Positions 1 to 11,347 are shown, counted from the stretch's first letter. The stretch is 64,000 nucleotides of DNA from Mesostigma viride (GCA_009746045.1 RPFO01000418.1:1640833-1704832); one strand, 5' to 3'. The notes: generated from the letters alone by a model not told the origin. A program made the numbers and translations.

Positions 1-364
1 CTATGATTACCTAGGCCAGCATGTGGACAGTAGTATGCCCGCTAAGCGTTAAGGGAATTGCTGCACATGGTTCCAAAGTGTAGCAGGAACTCAAACTCTT
101 AACCCAGCCTGTTCGGCCAGTATTAATAGATCAAGTGAGGCAACTATACCTGGACACATGATGTTTCGACGTCGTGTAAGGATTAGAGCAGCTGTGCAAT
201 GATCGTCCTATGTCACAATGGAAATTATACCCATCGAAACTCAAGTCATAAGCAATTCAGAACGAAAAGTATTACTGTCCTCACGGCATGTGAATTGTGA
301 ACGTGTTTAATCTAGGTAGAAAGTAGAAACACAAATGTGCCCAAAGGGCATTAATTACGAAACG
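1..364. other. no gene seen
   Basis: No open frame of convincing length and no repeat shared with the rest of the window was recognised in this AT-balanced stretch. Confidence 0.5.
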
Positions 365-492
365 GTTTGCATGTTAGCAGTGAGGATTTGTACACCATTC
401 CATCCCATCCCCTCCCACTGAGGACTTATGCTCGCGTGTCGAAGTCACGTGTCTATTAATTAATTAATTAATTAATTAATTAATTAATTAAT
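365..492 (+). mobile_element. LINE-B 3' tail fragment
   Basis: The sequence matches the 3' untranslated end of the LINE-B family seen complete at 58405-60717: the block around CCCTCCCACTGAGGACTT, a degenerate CACGTGA hairpin half, then CACGTGTCTATTAATTAATT running into a long (TTAA)n tract (about 455-492). It is a severely 5'-truncated copy with its tail on the right. Confidence 0.6.
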
Positions 493-756
493 TTGTACAC
501 TGATTCGCTTTTCATTTCCCAAATTCTTTGGCACAGCCGCCTGGGTCTAGCTGGGCACCTGGCCTGCACAGCTAGATCGATAATATGGATAGATTGCTGG
601 ATCAGATCTAGCTGGCATCAAGCCCGCCCAGCCGGGCGCTTTGTCCTCACCTGGCTGGCCCCTGGCCGTGAGCGGCAATATGACCACCCCTGGACTTTCC
701 ATGATCGTCGAGGCAAGGACATGTGCTAGCTATCCTAGGAAGAACGGGCTCACACC
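493..756 (+). pseudogene. LINE-B ORF2 C-terminal fragment
   Basis: The translation contains LGLAGHLA followed by a degenerate counterpart of the LINE-B C-terminus at 60240-60480 (LGLAGHLARTDQVD and the block around RHPWTFRDRLGMDMC). Stops and indels break the frame. The fragment lacks the reverse-transcriptase core. It stops at a TTAATTAAT junction, where an oppositely oriented LINE-B 3' end begins. Confidence 0.65.
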
Positions 757-996
757 CTTAATTAATAGACACGTGACTGCGTCACGTGAGCGTAAGTCCT
801 CAGTGGGAGCTAGGGAAACATGGGATGGAATGGATTATGTAAGCTATCTAGGTCCTAGTTACAGGGTTGTGGGCACCACGGCCCGAATAGCTATGAATGC
901 CATACGCGGTCACAAGCGGAGCCCCCATGCACAGACTTGGGGGTGGTCTCCTTCAACACTACTTGCCATCTATCCTTGCGTACCATCTGCCTCCAT
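757..996 (-). mobile_element. LINE-B 3' end, inverted
   Basis: This is the reverse complement of the last codons and 3' UTR of LINE-B: a counterpart of 60540-60660 (GCCCGAATAGCTATGAATG, CTTGGGGGTGGTCTCCTTCA), followed in element orientation by the CACGTGACGCAGTCACGTG hairpin and TTAAT tail at 757-765. Together with 493-756 it forms a tail-to-tail pair. Copies with almost the same 5' truncation point (GGAGGCAG) occur at 61815-62064. Confidence 0.65.
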
Positions 997-1385
997 TAAA
1001 TTAAATTAAATTAAATTGAAACATATCTCCGTTGGGAGTACATGTAGCACATATCAAGGAGACGTAACTAGCGCAGGCCAGAAATCGGGAGAATCCGAAC
1101 CATGGTAGCTCGAGCCTGCCGTTATCTTGTCCGCGTGTTCGAGTCGTTCAGGATGATGAATATGAATGATGATGGAAATGTGAAGCCTTGTGCATTGAAA
1201 TTATGGCTGGCTTACGTTCAGAGCGACTAGATTCTGATCAGGCACTCCGCAAAGGTGAAAACCATTTGCGTTCAGTGCCGGGCCGCGGAAAACGCGGAAA
1301 AACGCGATCTGCAAATGAATCCGACCGGAATCGAACTGGGGACCTCTCGCACCAACTTTCGCTGACTATAGGACGGTTACCATGG
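997..1385 (-). mobile_element. tRNA-derived SINE candidate
   Basis: Read on the minus strand, 1370-1351 resembles a Pol III A box (TATAGTCAGCGAAAGTTGG) and 1341-1323 a B box (CCCAGTTCGATTCCGG), spaced as in a tRNA gene. The anticodon arm is missing and the T-stem has mismatches, so this is not a functional tRNA. A body follows whose GGCCAGAAATC-GGAGAATCC block recurs at about 39660 and, inverted, at about 47700. The 3' end carries the CTCC-CAAC-GGAG hairpin and a TTTAA-type tail (997-1016) like the LINE tails here. This is the standard plan of a SINE with a LINE-derived 3' end; Pol III activity is inferred. Confidence 0.5.
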
Positions 1386-1613
1386 CATCGCCAACTTACA
1401 CCTACAGTCAATGTCCGCAAAAGTTCTCCTTTCCGGGGAGTGATGCAAGCCTTTCGGATTTGGTACTAGATAAATCACTCGAGATCTGTGTGTAGGAGTA
1501 CTACACACGTGTCCACTCGAGACTTGTTCAGTCTCGAAACGTGAGACGGCCATATTGACTAGATAGCCATATCCCTGAGAAGGGGCATATGGCTTGGAGA
1601 ACTCCTGACCCAT

Positions 1614-2674
1614 CCTTATCGTGAAAGAGCACGGCGGGGTTAGACCTGGTTACCGCCTTGCCGACCTGATTTATGCGGATGATACCACCCTCATCGAGAG
1701 CCCCGAGCACATTCAGACCTGGCTGGACTGCCTGGGCCTGGAGGCGCGGGCGGTGGGGCTGGAGATTAGTGTCAAAACCGAGGCGATGGTGATTGGGGCC
1801 TCCAGTAAACCACCGCTGCCGCGCCTGCTCGACGGGACGGAGGTCCCGTTCCGCGACCGCTTCAAGCTGTTGGGGAGCTGGCTTCCTGACACCGCCGACG
1901 ATGTGGACAGCCGCATCGGCCTTGCCTGGCCCAAGCTCCGTTCGCTCACACCCTACTGGCGCTCGAAGGGCCTGGGCGGGCACCGCAAGCGCATGCTCTT
2001 CAAGGTCCTCGTCCTCACGGTGCTCACGTATGGCGCCGAGGCGTGGACCCTCCCACCCAAACTGGCAGCTAGGCTAGACGGCACGGTTTACAGGATGCTC
2101 CGACAGGTCCTTAACGTAGGTTTTTCCGAGCGTCCGTCATCAGAGTCTTTGTATCATGGCATGCCTCGTGTTTCGGACGAGATTAGGCAGCGTAGGATAG
2201 CATTTGTAGGACACCTTGCCCGCACCAGCCAGGTCGACACCACCCTTGGTCTGGCCGGCCCCCAGCGGCTTGGCCAGCCAGGGCGGCACATTCTGACCTG
2301 GCCTGGCCCCGAGGACATTCCCAAAAGGGTAGGGAAACCTGTCACGAACTACGTTCAGATGTTGCTGGACCACCTAGTGGTCCCAGCCCAGTTTGAGCAC
2401 CGCATCCACTCTCTCTGCCGTCTTTGGACTGCCATGCAGGACAAGACGCGGTGGAAGAAGATTGTCAAGGCACACACGCCCGACCCTGTGGGCAAGCCAC
2501 CTCCCCCCAAGCGGAGGAGGCGTTTTGATGAGTAGTGTAGTTAGGATTTTCTAGACTAGATAGCTTAGAGTTAGGATAGTTCGATCACGCGGCTTCCTCC
2601 ACCCCATCCATCATGGAATATGTGCTACATGACCCCCCCACAGAGGCATGTTATAATTTAATTTAATTTAAGTT
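1614..2674 (+). mobile_element. LINE-A, 5'-truncated, with 14-bp TSD
   Basis: A non-LTR retrotransposon insertion flanked by the perfect 14-bp TSD AACTCCTGACCCAT at 1600-1613 and 2675-2688. It begins inside the reverse-transcriptase domain and ends in a 3' UTR with an ATTTA-type tail (2654-2674). The clean TSD and intact C-terminal frame indicate a comparatively recent insertion into an older repeat. The flanks 1386-1599 and 2689-3250 hold no gene. Confidence 0.85.
1621..2535 (+). pseudogene. LINE-A ORF2, reverse transcriptase C-terminal part
   Basis: 304 codons open from a position inside the RT domain to a TAG stop. The catalytic palm motif YADDTTLIE lies near residue 20, followed by the family thumb and C-terminal region (FKLLGSWLP, VLTVLTYGAEAWTL, RRIAFVGHLARTSQVD). 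It ends in a basic KPPPPKRRRR tail. The N-terminal endonuclease and RT fingers are absent because of 5' truncation on insertion, so the product is not active. It aligns throughout with LINE-B (59730-60480) but is a distinct family: the last ~100 residues and the 3' UTR differ. The real element ORF would start upstream of the truncation; no start codon belongs to this copy. Confidence 0.85.
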
Positions 2675-2699
2675 AACTCCTGACCCATTTTCCAACATC

Positions 2700-3010
2700 G
2701 CCTGTGCCTCACCACATCCCAGCAATGACCTCTTTCTTTATTCCATTTTTGTTTTTGTTATTATTATTACTCTTTACTTTGTCTTTATTTATTATTGTTC
2801 GTATTATTCCTATTTACATTTTTCTTTCCCTTTTCTTTTTTCTTTTTCCCTTTAATTGTAATGCATCCTCCTTACTTTTTCTTTTATCCCCTTCGTGTAT
2901 CTGTGTATGGGTTCCCTCTTTTCCTTCTTAAGTTTTGGTTGAGTTTTGTTGTTGTACCGGTGGTGGTGTGTGTGTGTGTATGTGTGTATGTGTGTATGTG
3001 TGTGTGTTTT
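2700..3010 (+). repeat. pyrimidine-rich stretch and TG microsatellite
   Basis: A strongly T/C-rich block (about 2730-2930) is followed by (TG)n with TATG variants at 2961-3008. The hydrophobic, low-complexity translations are composition artefacts. No gene is supported from 2689 to 3250. Confidence 0.6.
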
Positions 3011-3259
3011 CCCTATCAACCTTTCTTGTTACCCTCTCAGTCTCCCTCCATGCAGGTCTTCCTAGAGATAGCCATGCGGCTCCCGCGGCTTTCGCGTCTT
3101 TCCTCTCAGACAACTACCCCAGTCTTTCGAGGATCGCCATGCGTCCAGGCATAGTTGTCTCACTTCATATGGCCTTTAATACATTCTGGGCTACTTCCTG
3201 CAAGGGTAGGGTGTAAACTACACCTGCTCTGGGTGCACAAAGTGCACCTGCACCACCAT

Positions 3260-3520
3260 TAAAAAATTAAAATTAAATTATTACATGCCTCCGTGGGGGG
3301 GTCATGTAGCACATATTCCATGATGGATGGGGTGGAGGAAGCCGCGTGATCGAACTATCCTAACTCTAAGTTATCTAGAAAATCCTAACTACACTACTCA
3401 TCAAAACGCCTCCTCCACTTGGGGGGAGGTGGCTTGCCCACAGGGTCGGGCGTGTGTGCCTTGACAATCTTCTTCCACCGCGTCTTGTCCTGCATGGCAG
3501 TCCAAAGACGGGAGAGAGAG
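3260..3520 (-). mobile_element. LINE-A 3' end, inverted, with 9-bp TSD
   Basis: Reverse complement of LINE-A 2400-2670: the end of ORF2 (basic C-terminus), the 3' UTR and an A/T tail. It is flanked by CACCACCAT at 3251-3259 and 3521-3529, a 9-bp TSD. The copy is 5'-truncated to 261 bp. Confidence 0.8.
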
Positions 3521-3529
3521 CACCACCAT

Positions 3530-3830
3530 GATGTATCATATACCTAAAAAAGGCCTGGCATGGGGTGGAAGATTGTTATTATGGCTAGGCTATGGCTAGG
3601 GCATGGAATCTCAGCAGAGAGCAACTCTCTGGATCAGCTTGGGCAAAGCAATTGACTAAATACTGCTGTGCGTCATCTGGTGTGGGGCTCATCATAGGCA
3701 CACATGTACATGGCTGAATAGTGCTAATTCATCATCTGGTATGGGGCCCATAATAGGCGTACATGTACAAGGCCACATTGTCTACTAGGCCTGACTGACT
3801 ATTCTACACTATACTACTGGTATAGTCCCC
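3530..3830. other. no gene; related to the 4067-4441 retroelement
   Basis: No coding frame. Short blocks (GGCTAGGCTATGGCTAG, TCAGCAGAGAGCAACTC) resemble the insertion at 4067-4441, so this is probably another decayed copy of that family. Confidence 0.4.
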
Positions 3831-4897
3831 TTGTTGGCTGGGGCTGCTGAGGGTGCTGGGGCAGCAGGGGTACTCGCTTGCCAGGGCTATAGTTGTGGCC
3901 GACGTAGATGGCCGCCCCCTTCCAGCCATGCAGTACACCGGCTTCCCCGCCGCGGTCTGCCGGAGCTGCATGGAGGTAGGTCGGCCATAGCACCCGTCGC
4001 CGTTGTTGCTGCGCCAGGGTACGTCAAGTCATCGTCCAAGGTGTAGTGAGTCCTATCGAGCCGCTTAATTAATTAATTAATTAATTAAAATCATAGCTCC
4101 GTTGGGAGCATATGTAACACATAGCCCTGAGAAAGGGGCATCTATGGGTTTGTAATACAATCAGGGCTACAACCTGCAGGTGGAGGATGTACAACTATCA
4201 CCTGCTCTGGGTGCACAAGGTGCACCTGCACCGCCATGATGGTTCATGCCTCCTTAACAAGCAGAGGCACCCAGGGGGGGCTTAAGGAGAGGGCCTAGAA
4301 GGCCTGCATGACATATGGGGTGGAGGGTATGTGGCTAGGCTATAGCTGGTGTACACATGGCATCTCAGTCAGCAGAGAGTAACTCCCTGCATAGGCATCG
4401 CATGGCTAAATTCTTAATGCATCATCCATGGGAGGTCCCATTCGAGCCGCTTGCGGCGTCTGAGGAACGAAATCTTGTCCGCCGGTTTCTCAAAGATGAG
4501 CAGCAGCGGAGGCGGTCCCACCTTACCCCGCGAGCGGGGAAGGCTGAGGGCCTCCAGCTTCATCTCACCAATGACGGAGGCCCATGCGGCCAAGGATTTC
4601 GTTCTCAAACGCGTGTGCAAGCTTCACGGAGTTCTCACCTTCCACCAGGTCGAAGTTCTTGATGATGACGTTAAGGCTGCGCTTGTCGAGCTCGGCCTCC
4701 TCGCGGAGGTCGAGCGTCTGCTGCTTGAGCTGTGCTGCGACGGCGGAGATGGTGGAGGTGGTGTGATGCTTCAGCATGTCCGCCCAGGTCTGGGTGGGAG
4801 GAGCATGGTCGGCAGGGCCAGCAGGTGCTGGCCGGGCAGCAATGTCCTTCACCGCCTGGGCTGTGAGGCCTAGCTGCGGTGTTTTGCAGGCATGCAC
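3831..4897 (-). pseudogene. LINE ORF1-like pseudogene, split by a retro-insertion
   Basis: On the minus strand, 4897-4442 encodes a decayed relative of the ORF1 at 31082-29717: TWADMLKHHTT, a helical segment, VIIKNFD, PPPLLLIFEKPADK and RRRKRLE, matching YADLLRSAT, VVLRRFP, PPPVLLTFPPSPEDK and RRKRLHD. After a 375-bp insertion the homology resumes at 4066-3831 (TLDDDLT, then QQQRRRVLWPTYL in another frame, matching QQQQRRDLWPEYL). The fold family is that of L1-type ORF1 RNA-binding proteins, inferred from the coiled coil plus RRM-like arrangement. Frameshifts make it non-functional. Confidence 0.65.
4067..4441 (-). mobile_element. short retroelement with 11-bp TSD
   Basis: A 375-bp insertion in the ORF1 pseudogene, flanked by TCGAGCCGCTT at 4056-4066 and 4442-4452. 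Its minus-strand 3' end has the GCTCC-CAAC-GGAGC type hairpin (about 4091-4106) and a pure (TTAA)n tail at 4067-4088. It has no coding capacity. Its body shares the CTGCTCTGGGTGCACAA block with 3222-3241. It is either a SINE or a short 3' fragment of a LINE family. Confidence 0.75.
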
Positions 4898-6011
4898 TCG
4901 ATGGCGATGGCGTTGTCCTGGAGGCGCTTGTCGATGTCATGGAGCTGGGCGCCTTGTAACGGTTCAGAATGTTGCTCAGAATGATGATGCGTGATTTTCG
5001 TAGGTCAGGGGTGGCCAGATGTGTAGCATTGCATGGTAAAATACAGGTAGGAAATTACTGCTTTCTTGGTCGTCAGTACCAGATGAGTAATGGCATGTCA
5101 TGTTTCGATTTTCTTCTTATGGCCGGGCAGTCTGCGCCAGCCCGAGCACCCAGTTTTGGTACGGGACATCCGCAGCAGCGTCCTGTGAATTCGGATGCGT
5201 TTATAGGTAATCTTTGCACAGAACATCAACCTGGTAATCATGGCGGATGCAATCATTATGCGGCTATGGCGGCCTATGCCTGGAAAGCATTAGCCAGTGT
5301 GAGATATGAGGGTCCCGGCCAGCAGAACCCGGAAAGGTCGTGATCAAGCCAGGTACGGCAACGTGTTTGCATGTCGTTTCCACGGGAATCTGTCGTTTAT
5401 GCATCGATTTTACACGAGTGTATCAGTGCGTCTTGCAGCAGGTTTCCATGCCTGCTGTATGAGTGCTATTTGCCCCAAATCTGCTCAGTTTGTGGTGTTT
5501 CTTTGGAGGATGCCATTCCGTTAGTGCTGGTTCAGCAACTTTCTTGTTTCCCAGCACTTTTTACAGTCCTATGTGGCTGTATACAATGCATGACTGTGTG
5601 GCATTTCATGGATGGCTGCTCATACGCGCGCGTAACCCACACACGTAAGTGAGCGCGTTGTATAGGTCAGATGGGCTATCCGTGCGATCTGACCCAAGGA
5701 AAGCATGGTGGCACTGTCCAATGAAATTGTCCAATGTTAATATTGAGGTTCCCGACCCTCCCTGTAGGTGTTATTATCTAAGGGGCTTTTGCTTACCTGA
5801 AAATGATCGTCTTTTTTCCAACTTTGGCAGTAAATATCTTGCAAAGCACTGAATGGACTCATGATATTATTGCATTTTCTGAAAGCCCTTCAAGTGTAGA
5901 TACTCCTAGCACCTTTGTTGGGGGTATTTGGAGTTGTGGGCTTGTGGCCTATGAGTTATGATTTTTTCCATTTTCAGGGGTCTAAAAATGCCAAAAAACC
6001 ATTCCCGGACT
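4898..6011. other. no gene recognised
   Basis: Only short unconnected frames without known motifs. The right edge (about 5970-6011) resembles, in inverted orientation, the sequence starting at 6389 (GGCATTTTTAGACCCCTGAA versus GCCATTTTTCCACCCTGAA). It may therefore be the terminus of an element whose left end was not found. Confidence 0.4.
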
Positions 6012-6388
6012 ATTAATAACGTATATAGATATCATGGGTTGAGTAGGCAGTTTATTAGTGATAAAGATAAGTTATTTACTTCTGACTTTTGGCAGCAGTT
6101 CTTCGCTGCTATCGGTACCAAGGTCACCTTCGGTACTGCCTACCACTCCTCCTCTTCTCATTTAGTAGAACGTCTGAATAGGGTAGTGGAAGAAGCTCTG
6201 CGGCACTATGTGAATGGCTCGGGGAGTGATTGGGAGGATTATCTATGTCTAGTAGAGTTTTCCCTTAACAATTGCCCTCAGGCTGCGCATGGTTATACGC
6301 CCTTCTTCCTAGATACTGGTAGACAACCTCTTACCCCTACCTCTCTCTTAGCCAGTCCTTTAAGGGACAAGGATGATGTGTCCCGTGA
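6012..6388 (+). pseudogene. integrase core fragment of the outer chromovirus
   Basis: About 125 codons nearly identical to 20840-21210 of the inner element. They include the second Asp and the Glu of the DDE triad (ISDKDKLF, HLVERLNRVVEEAL) and the DWEDYL and GYTPFF blocks. The fragment begins abruptly at TTAATAACG and ends where a 4160-bp insertion starts. The downstream codons resume in frame at 10549, so this and 10549-12621 belong to one older copy. Confidence 0.85.
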
Positions 6389-6599
6389 CACATCATTCCA
6401 AAAAGCCATTTTTCCACCCTGAAAATTATTCTAGGATAGGCTAATGATTAGTTTGGCCTCAAATTTGGCACCAAGGTGCCTAATCAGATATCTTATGGTG
6501 GCATGTGGTCAAATAATTTTTTGGGAGTCGGCAGCATGGTAACATGGTGACATTTGCTAGCATAAAAATACCGAATTTTCAGCACTTTCTGGCATGTAT

Positions 6600-7336
6600 G
6601 CGTATATAATGACATAAAATGAACTCAGTTGGGCCTGGAACTTTGCACATGTTATAAACACATCCCATGCAGCATGCCCACAAAGTTTCAGGCTGGTTGG
6701 ATCACAAAATGGTGACAGATGCTAGCATAAATACCCCCAAAATGCAGTTTTTCAGGGTTTTCCAAGGGTTTCATCACACATATGCATATATAATGACACC
6801 AAATGAACTCAGTTGGGCGTGGAACTTTGCATATGTTCTAAACACATCCCATGCAGCATGCCCACAAAGTTTCAGGCTGGTTGGATGACAAATTGGTGAC
6901 AGATGCTAGCATAAACACCACAAAAATGCAGTTTTTCAGGGTTTTCCAAGGGTTTCATCACACATTTGCATATATAATGACATCAAATGAACTCAGTTGG
7001 ACCTGGGACTTGGCACATGTTCGAAACACATCCCATGCAGCCTGCCCACAAAGCTTCAGGCTGGTTGGATGACAAACTGGTGACAAATGCTAGCATAAAT
7101 ACCACAAAAATGCAGTTTTTCATGGTTTTTCAAGGGTTTCATCACACATGTGCATATATAATGACATCAAATGAACTCAGTTGGACCTGGAACTTGGCAC
7201 ATGTTCGAAACACATCCCATGCAGCCTGCCCACAAAGCTTCAGGCTGGTTGGATAACAAATTGGTGACAGATGCTAGCATAAATACCACAGAAAAAGCAG
7301 CTTTCTATTGTTCTTCCAAGGGTTTCATGGCAATCA
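6600..7336. repeat. 184-bp tandem satellite, about four units
   Basis: Successive units start near 6600, 6784, 6968 and 7152 and are about 90% alike by eye. Each contains GCATATATAATGACAT, AAATGAACTCAGTTGG, CATCCCATGCAGC and GGGTTTCATCACACAT. The parallel short ORFs at the same spacing are a by-product. A degenerate fifth unit fades out after 7336. Confidence 0.85.
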
Positions 7337-7480
7337 TTCCACCTTGGTGTACAGAAGGTTCCAAACAACACATCATTACATTATGCATCATATTTACAAT
7401 GCAGGAAGGCATACTTGGGGGCACATGCCTATAGTACAATGCATTAATAACACAGCTCTAGCCAGCTAGCTAGCTATATA

Positions 7481-7745
7481 GTGGCTAATGCCACACCCGG
7501 GGGCACGTTCTCACGGCCCTGCTGCATCCTTTTCCTTTTCTTCTTCTCTGCATCTGACAGGGGCCTGCCCCCCATCTTCTCATCCACCAGCCTGGTGAGC
7601 ACCCTGACGTTGGTGACTTGCGTCAGCTACCCTACCCCCATGGCACGCTTGGCCTTACGCTTGGTGAAGGTGGAGGGGTGGGTGCGACAGTTGGTCTGGG
7701 TTTTCATCACCCCCTTCCTCCAGTGCATGCGTGTGCTCCAACGCC
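7481..7745 (-). pseudogene. decayed lysine-rich ORF fragment, unknown
   Basis: The minus-strand reading from 7745 to 7481 stays in one frame for about 85 codons with a single stop. It gives a basic, ordinary-looking protein ([12 protein letters not shown], stop, [35 protein letters not shown]). The composition suggests a former exon or transposon ORF. No family is recognised. The upstream side runs into microsatellites. Confidence 0.3.
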
Positions 7746-7755
7746 TAAGCAGAGA

Positions 7756-8104
<349 letters not shown>

Positions 8105-8108
8105 GTCA

Positions 8109-9537
8109 TACCCTCCCTCCCTCCTCCCTCCCTCCCTCCCTCCCTCCCTCCTCCCTCCCTCCCTCCCTCCCTCCCTCCCTCCCTCCCTCCCTCCCTCCCT
8201 CCCTCCCTCCCTCCCTCCCTCCCTCCCTCCCTCCCTCCCTCCCTCCCTCCCTCCCTCCCTCCTCCTCCCTCCTCCCTCCCTCCCTCCCTCCCTCCCTCCC
8301 TCCCTCCCTCCCTCCCTCCCTCCCTCCCTCCCTCCCTCCCTCCCTCCTCCTCCCTCCCTCCCTCCCTCCCTCCCTCCCTCCCTCCCTCCCTCCCTCCCTC
8401 CCTCCCTCCCTCCCTCCCTCCCTCCTCCCTCCCTCCTCCCTCCCTCCCTCCCTCCCTCCCTCCCTCCCTCCCTCCCTCCTCCCTCCCTCCCTCCCTCCCT
8501 CCCTCCCTCCCTCCCTCCCTCCCTCCCTCCCTCCCTCCCTCCCTCCTCCCTCCCTCCCTCCCTCCCTCCTCCCTCCCTCCCTCCCTCCCTCCTCCCTCCC
8601 TCCCTCCCTCCTCCCTCCCTCCCTCCTCCCTCCCTCCTCCCTCCCTCCCTCCCTCCCTCCCTCCCTCCCTCCCTCCCTCCCTCCTCCCTCCCTCCCTCCC
8701 TCCCTCCCTCCCTCCTCCCTCCCTCCCTCCCTCCCTCCCTCCCTCCCTCCCTCCCTCCCTCCTCCTCCCTCCCTCCCTCCCTCCCTCCTCCCTCCCTCCC
8801 CTCCCTCCCTCCCTCCCTCCCTCCCTCCCTCCCTCCTCCTCCCTCCCTCCCTCCCTCCCTCCCTCCCTCCCTCCCTCCTCCTCCCTCCCTCCCTCCCTCC
8901 CTCCCTCCCTCCCTCCCTCCCTCCCTCCCTCCCTCCCTCCCTCCCTCCCTCCCTCCCTCCCTCCCTCCCTCCCTCCCTCCCTCCCTCCCTCCCTCCCTCC
9001 CTCCCTCCCTCCCTCCTCCCTCCCTCCCTCCCTCCCTCCCTCCCTCCTCCCTCCCTCCCTCCCTCCCTCCCTCCCTCCCTCCCTCCCTCCCTCCCTCCCT
9101 CCCTCCCTCCCTCCCTCCCTCCCTCCCTCCCTCCCTCCCTCCCTCCCTCCTCCCTCCCTCCCTCCCTCCCTCCCTCCTCCTCCTCCCTCCCTCCCTCCCT
9201 CCCTCCCTCCCTCCCTCCCTCCCTCCCTCCCCCTCCCCCTCCTCCCTCCCTCCCTCCCTCCCTCCCTCCCTCCCTCCCTCCCCTCCCTCCCTCCCTCCCT
9301 CCCTCCCTCCCTCCCTCCCTCCCTCCCTCCCTCCCTCCCTCCTCCCCCTCCCTCCCTCCTCCCTCCCTCCTCCCTCCCTCCTCCCTCCTCCCTCCCTCCC
9401 TCCCTCCCCCTCCCTCCCTCCCTCCCTCCTCCCTCCCTCCCTCCCTCCCTCCCCCTCCTCCCTCCCTCCCTCCTCCCTCCTCCCTCCCTCCCTCCCTCCC
9501 TCCCTCCCCCCTCCTCCCTCCCTCCCTCCCCCCCTCC
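8109..9537. repeat. 1.4-kb (CCCT)n microsatellite
   Basis: About 1430 bp of CCCT units with frequent CCT shortenings, which repeatedly shift the register. The long proline/serine/leucine and, on the other strand, glycine/arginine/glutamate frames are artefacts of the repeat. Confidence 0.95.
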
Positions 9538-10548
9538 CTCATTCATACACCCGTTCATTCATGCATGCAGCCGCTCATCATTAACACGCCTCCGTTGGGA
9601 AACTCACGGGGTATGAACTATGAAACGGGCGGTAAGAAAGGAAGAAGGAGCCGCCTCCCCAACATGCCGCCCGGCAAAGGCAGCGATGGGCCGTCCAGGA
9701 GGGAAACACTGCGCTTTGCCTTGTACCCCGGGGTGCGCAGGCGACGTGCGGGCACTGTCGCGTGTAAATTTGCCTGCCCGCCCCAGTCCTTCTCGGAACG
9801 CCTCCCCAGAGCATGCCGTCATGGTAAGAGCTCTTTTCGCCCGTCGCCGGAAGCTTAAACCACAAGAATACGCCGGTTAATGACCAGAAAATGGGGGGTT
9901 GTCGACGTTATAAACCAGTAGCTGTGGTTTTTCCCGCACCCCGAGCACACTCCGGACGGGGCCAGCAAGCCCCGCCCGCAGGATAAACACCGGGCGATGT
10001 TGCTGCGCCCAAGGGAAGTCATATAGCTGCAAGAAAAGACGTAAAAGCGATTAAAAGCACGACATGCAGTGGTGCCCCTGTCAGCGCTCCTATAATTCTC
10101 ACTTTTTCGCGGAAGGGGCGTAAAAATCGGAAACGCAAAATTAAGGGAAATCCATCGCTGGGTTTTTTTGAAATGATGTTAGGAACTGGTAGAATGTGTT
10201 CATGACCGCCGAGAGCATGTTTTTCCTGTCTGTGTCTTACCTTGCACACACACGGGTCGGGCCGGTTGGTGTGCAAAACGCCCGCCTGCTGCCCACGTGC
10301 CCTCGCTGCAGAAAAAAAAGAAACTGTTTTTCAGGTTTTTTAATCTACGATACTTTTCCTTATGTAATCAACGTCCGAACAAGCGAAATAACGTCCAAAA
10401 TGGTTGCGTAATCAGCTCGCAATAAATTTTCGCGTCACCATAGCCGTGCACACCGAATTTCAGTCAACATTGCACGCGCGCACCGAATTTCGTCAACTTT
10501 CGCGCGGGAATTACCGGGGTGGTACCGGCGCTGCGCCGGACTGATGTG
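9538..10548. other. no gene; right part of the 4160-bp insertion
   Basis: No convincing frame. The 9580-9603 segment (CTCCGTTGGGAAACTCACGG) resembles the LINE tail hairpin. CACCGAATTTC is repeated near the right end (10450 and 10480). Confidence 0.4.
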
Positions 10549-10958
10549 GATACCGTAGAAGGTGTGCAGGCGTTATTAGATAAGATGAAGAATGCACACG
10601 ACAACGCTATTGCAGGGTACCATAGGGCGCAGGCCAAGTACCTTGCTAGGTTGCGTGCCTCATTAGATAGACGAGCACCTGAGATAGAAATAGGAGATTT
10701 AGTCCTAGTAGAAGGCCCTCGTGTTGGCCGATTCGCCCACAAGTTCGAAGCTGAACTTAAAGTGAAACTTAGGCCCGCCTTCTTAGGACCCTTCCGTGTG
10801 TTGTCTAGAGTAGGTAATTTCTTGTATGAGATAGATATCCCTACCTCTTGGCAGACCCATTCGCGCACCTTTCATAGAAGCCAGCTGAAGCTTTATCATC
10901 AAAGCAGGTTCGCTGGTAGAGAATTAGCCCCTGCCCCTTTAGAGCATAACCCTGATAC
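10549..10958 (+). pseudogene. integrase C-terminal part of the outer chromovirus
   Basis: Resumes the integrase interrupted at 6388 and runs through the GPY/F-like region (EIEIGDLVLVEGPR, LRPAFLGPFRVLSRVGNFLYE, PTSWQTHSRTFHRSQLK), almost identical to 21215-21620. It ends at the left edge of an inverted segment, so this copy's chromodomain is on the wrong strand. Confidence 0.85.
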
Positions 10959-11347
10959 GTGACACCCAGCGGCCCGGGAGGGCCTCGAAGTAAAGCTCAG
11001 GGTCCGGTGGGGGCGGGGCAGGCAGCGGGCTCTCCGCCGGAGGGGTAGGCTCTGACATGACGGCTGCGGAGGGGAGGGGACAACCAACCACCCGTCGACA
11101 GCAGACATAACATAAGAGAGGAGGAGGCCTACAACTAGAGCTTATGCAGGGTTATATACTCCTGCAAAAGGCGACTACACCCATCTAGCTCACTCTCCGT
11201 ATACCAGACCTTATCTACCTCACTACGAGCATACATCCACTTCACCTTATACTGGCGCTGGGTACCGCGGCCCTTTTTGATATCTCTATGGGCCACGATA
11301 CCCTCTACCTCGTCCTCTACCTCACCAGTATCAGGGTCCAGTGTCAC
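10959..11347 (-). pseudogene. inverted chromodomain and ORF-X start of the outer element
   Basis: About 389 bp are flipped relative to the inner copy (21615-21990). On the minus strand they carry the chromodomain (VEGIVAHRD, QYKVKWMYARS, WYTESELDG) and the start of the third ORF. The edges are GTGACAC (10959-10965) and GTGTCAC (11341-11347), inverted copies of each other. The flanking homology is collinear on both sides, so this is a local inversion, not an insertion. Confidence 0.8.

Noticed and set aside
1323-1376. A tRNA gene on the minus strand
   Set aside because: A- and B-box-like sequences are present, but there is no anticodon arm, no acceptor stem pairing, and the T-stem has mismatches. 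Treated as a SINE head.
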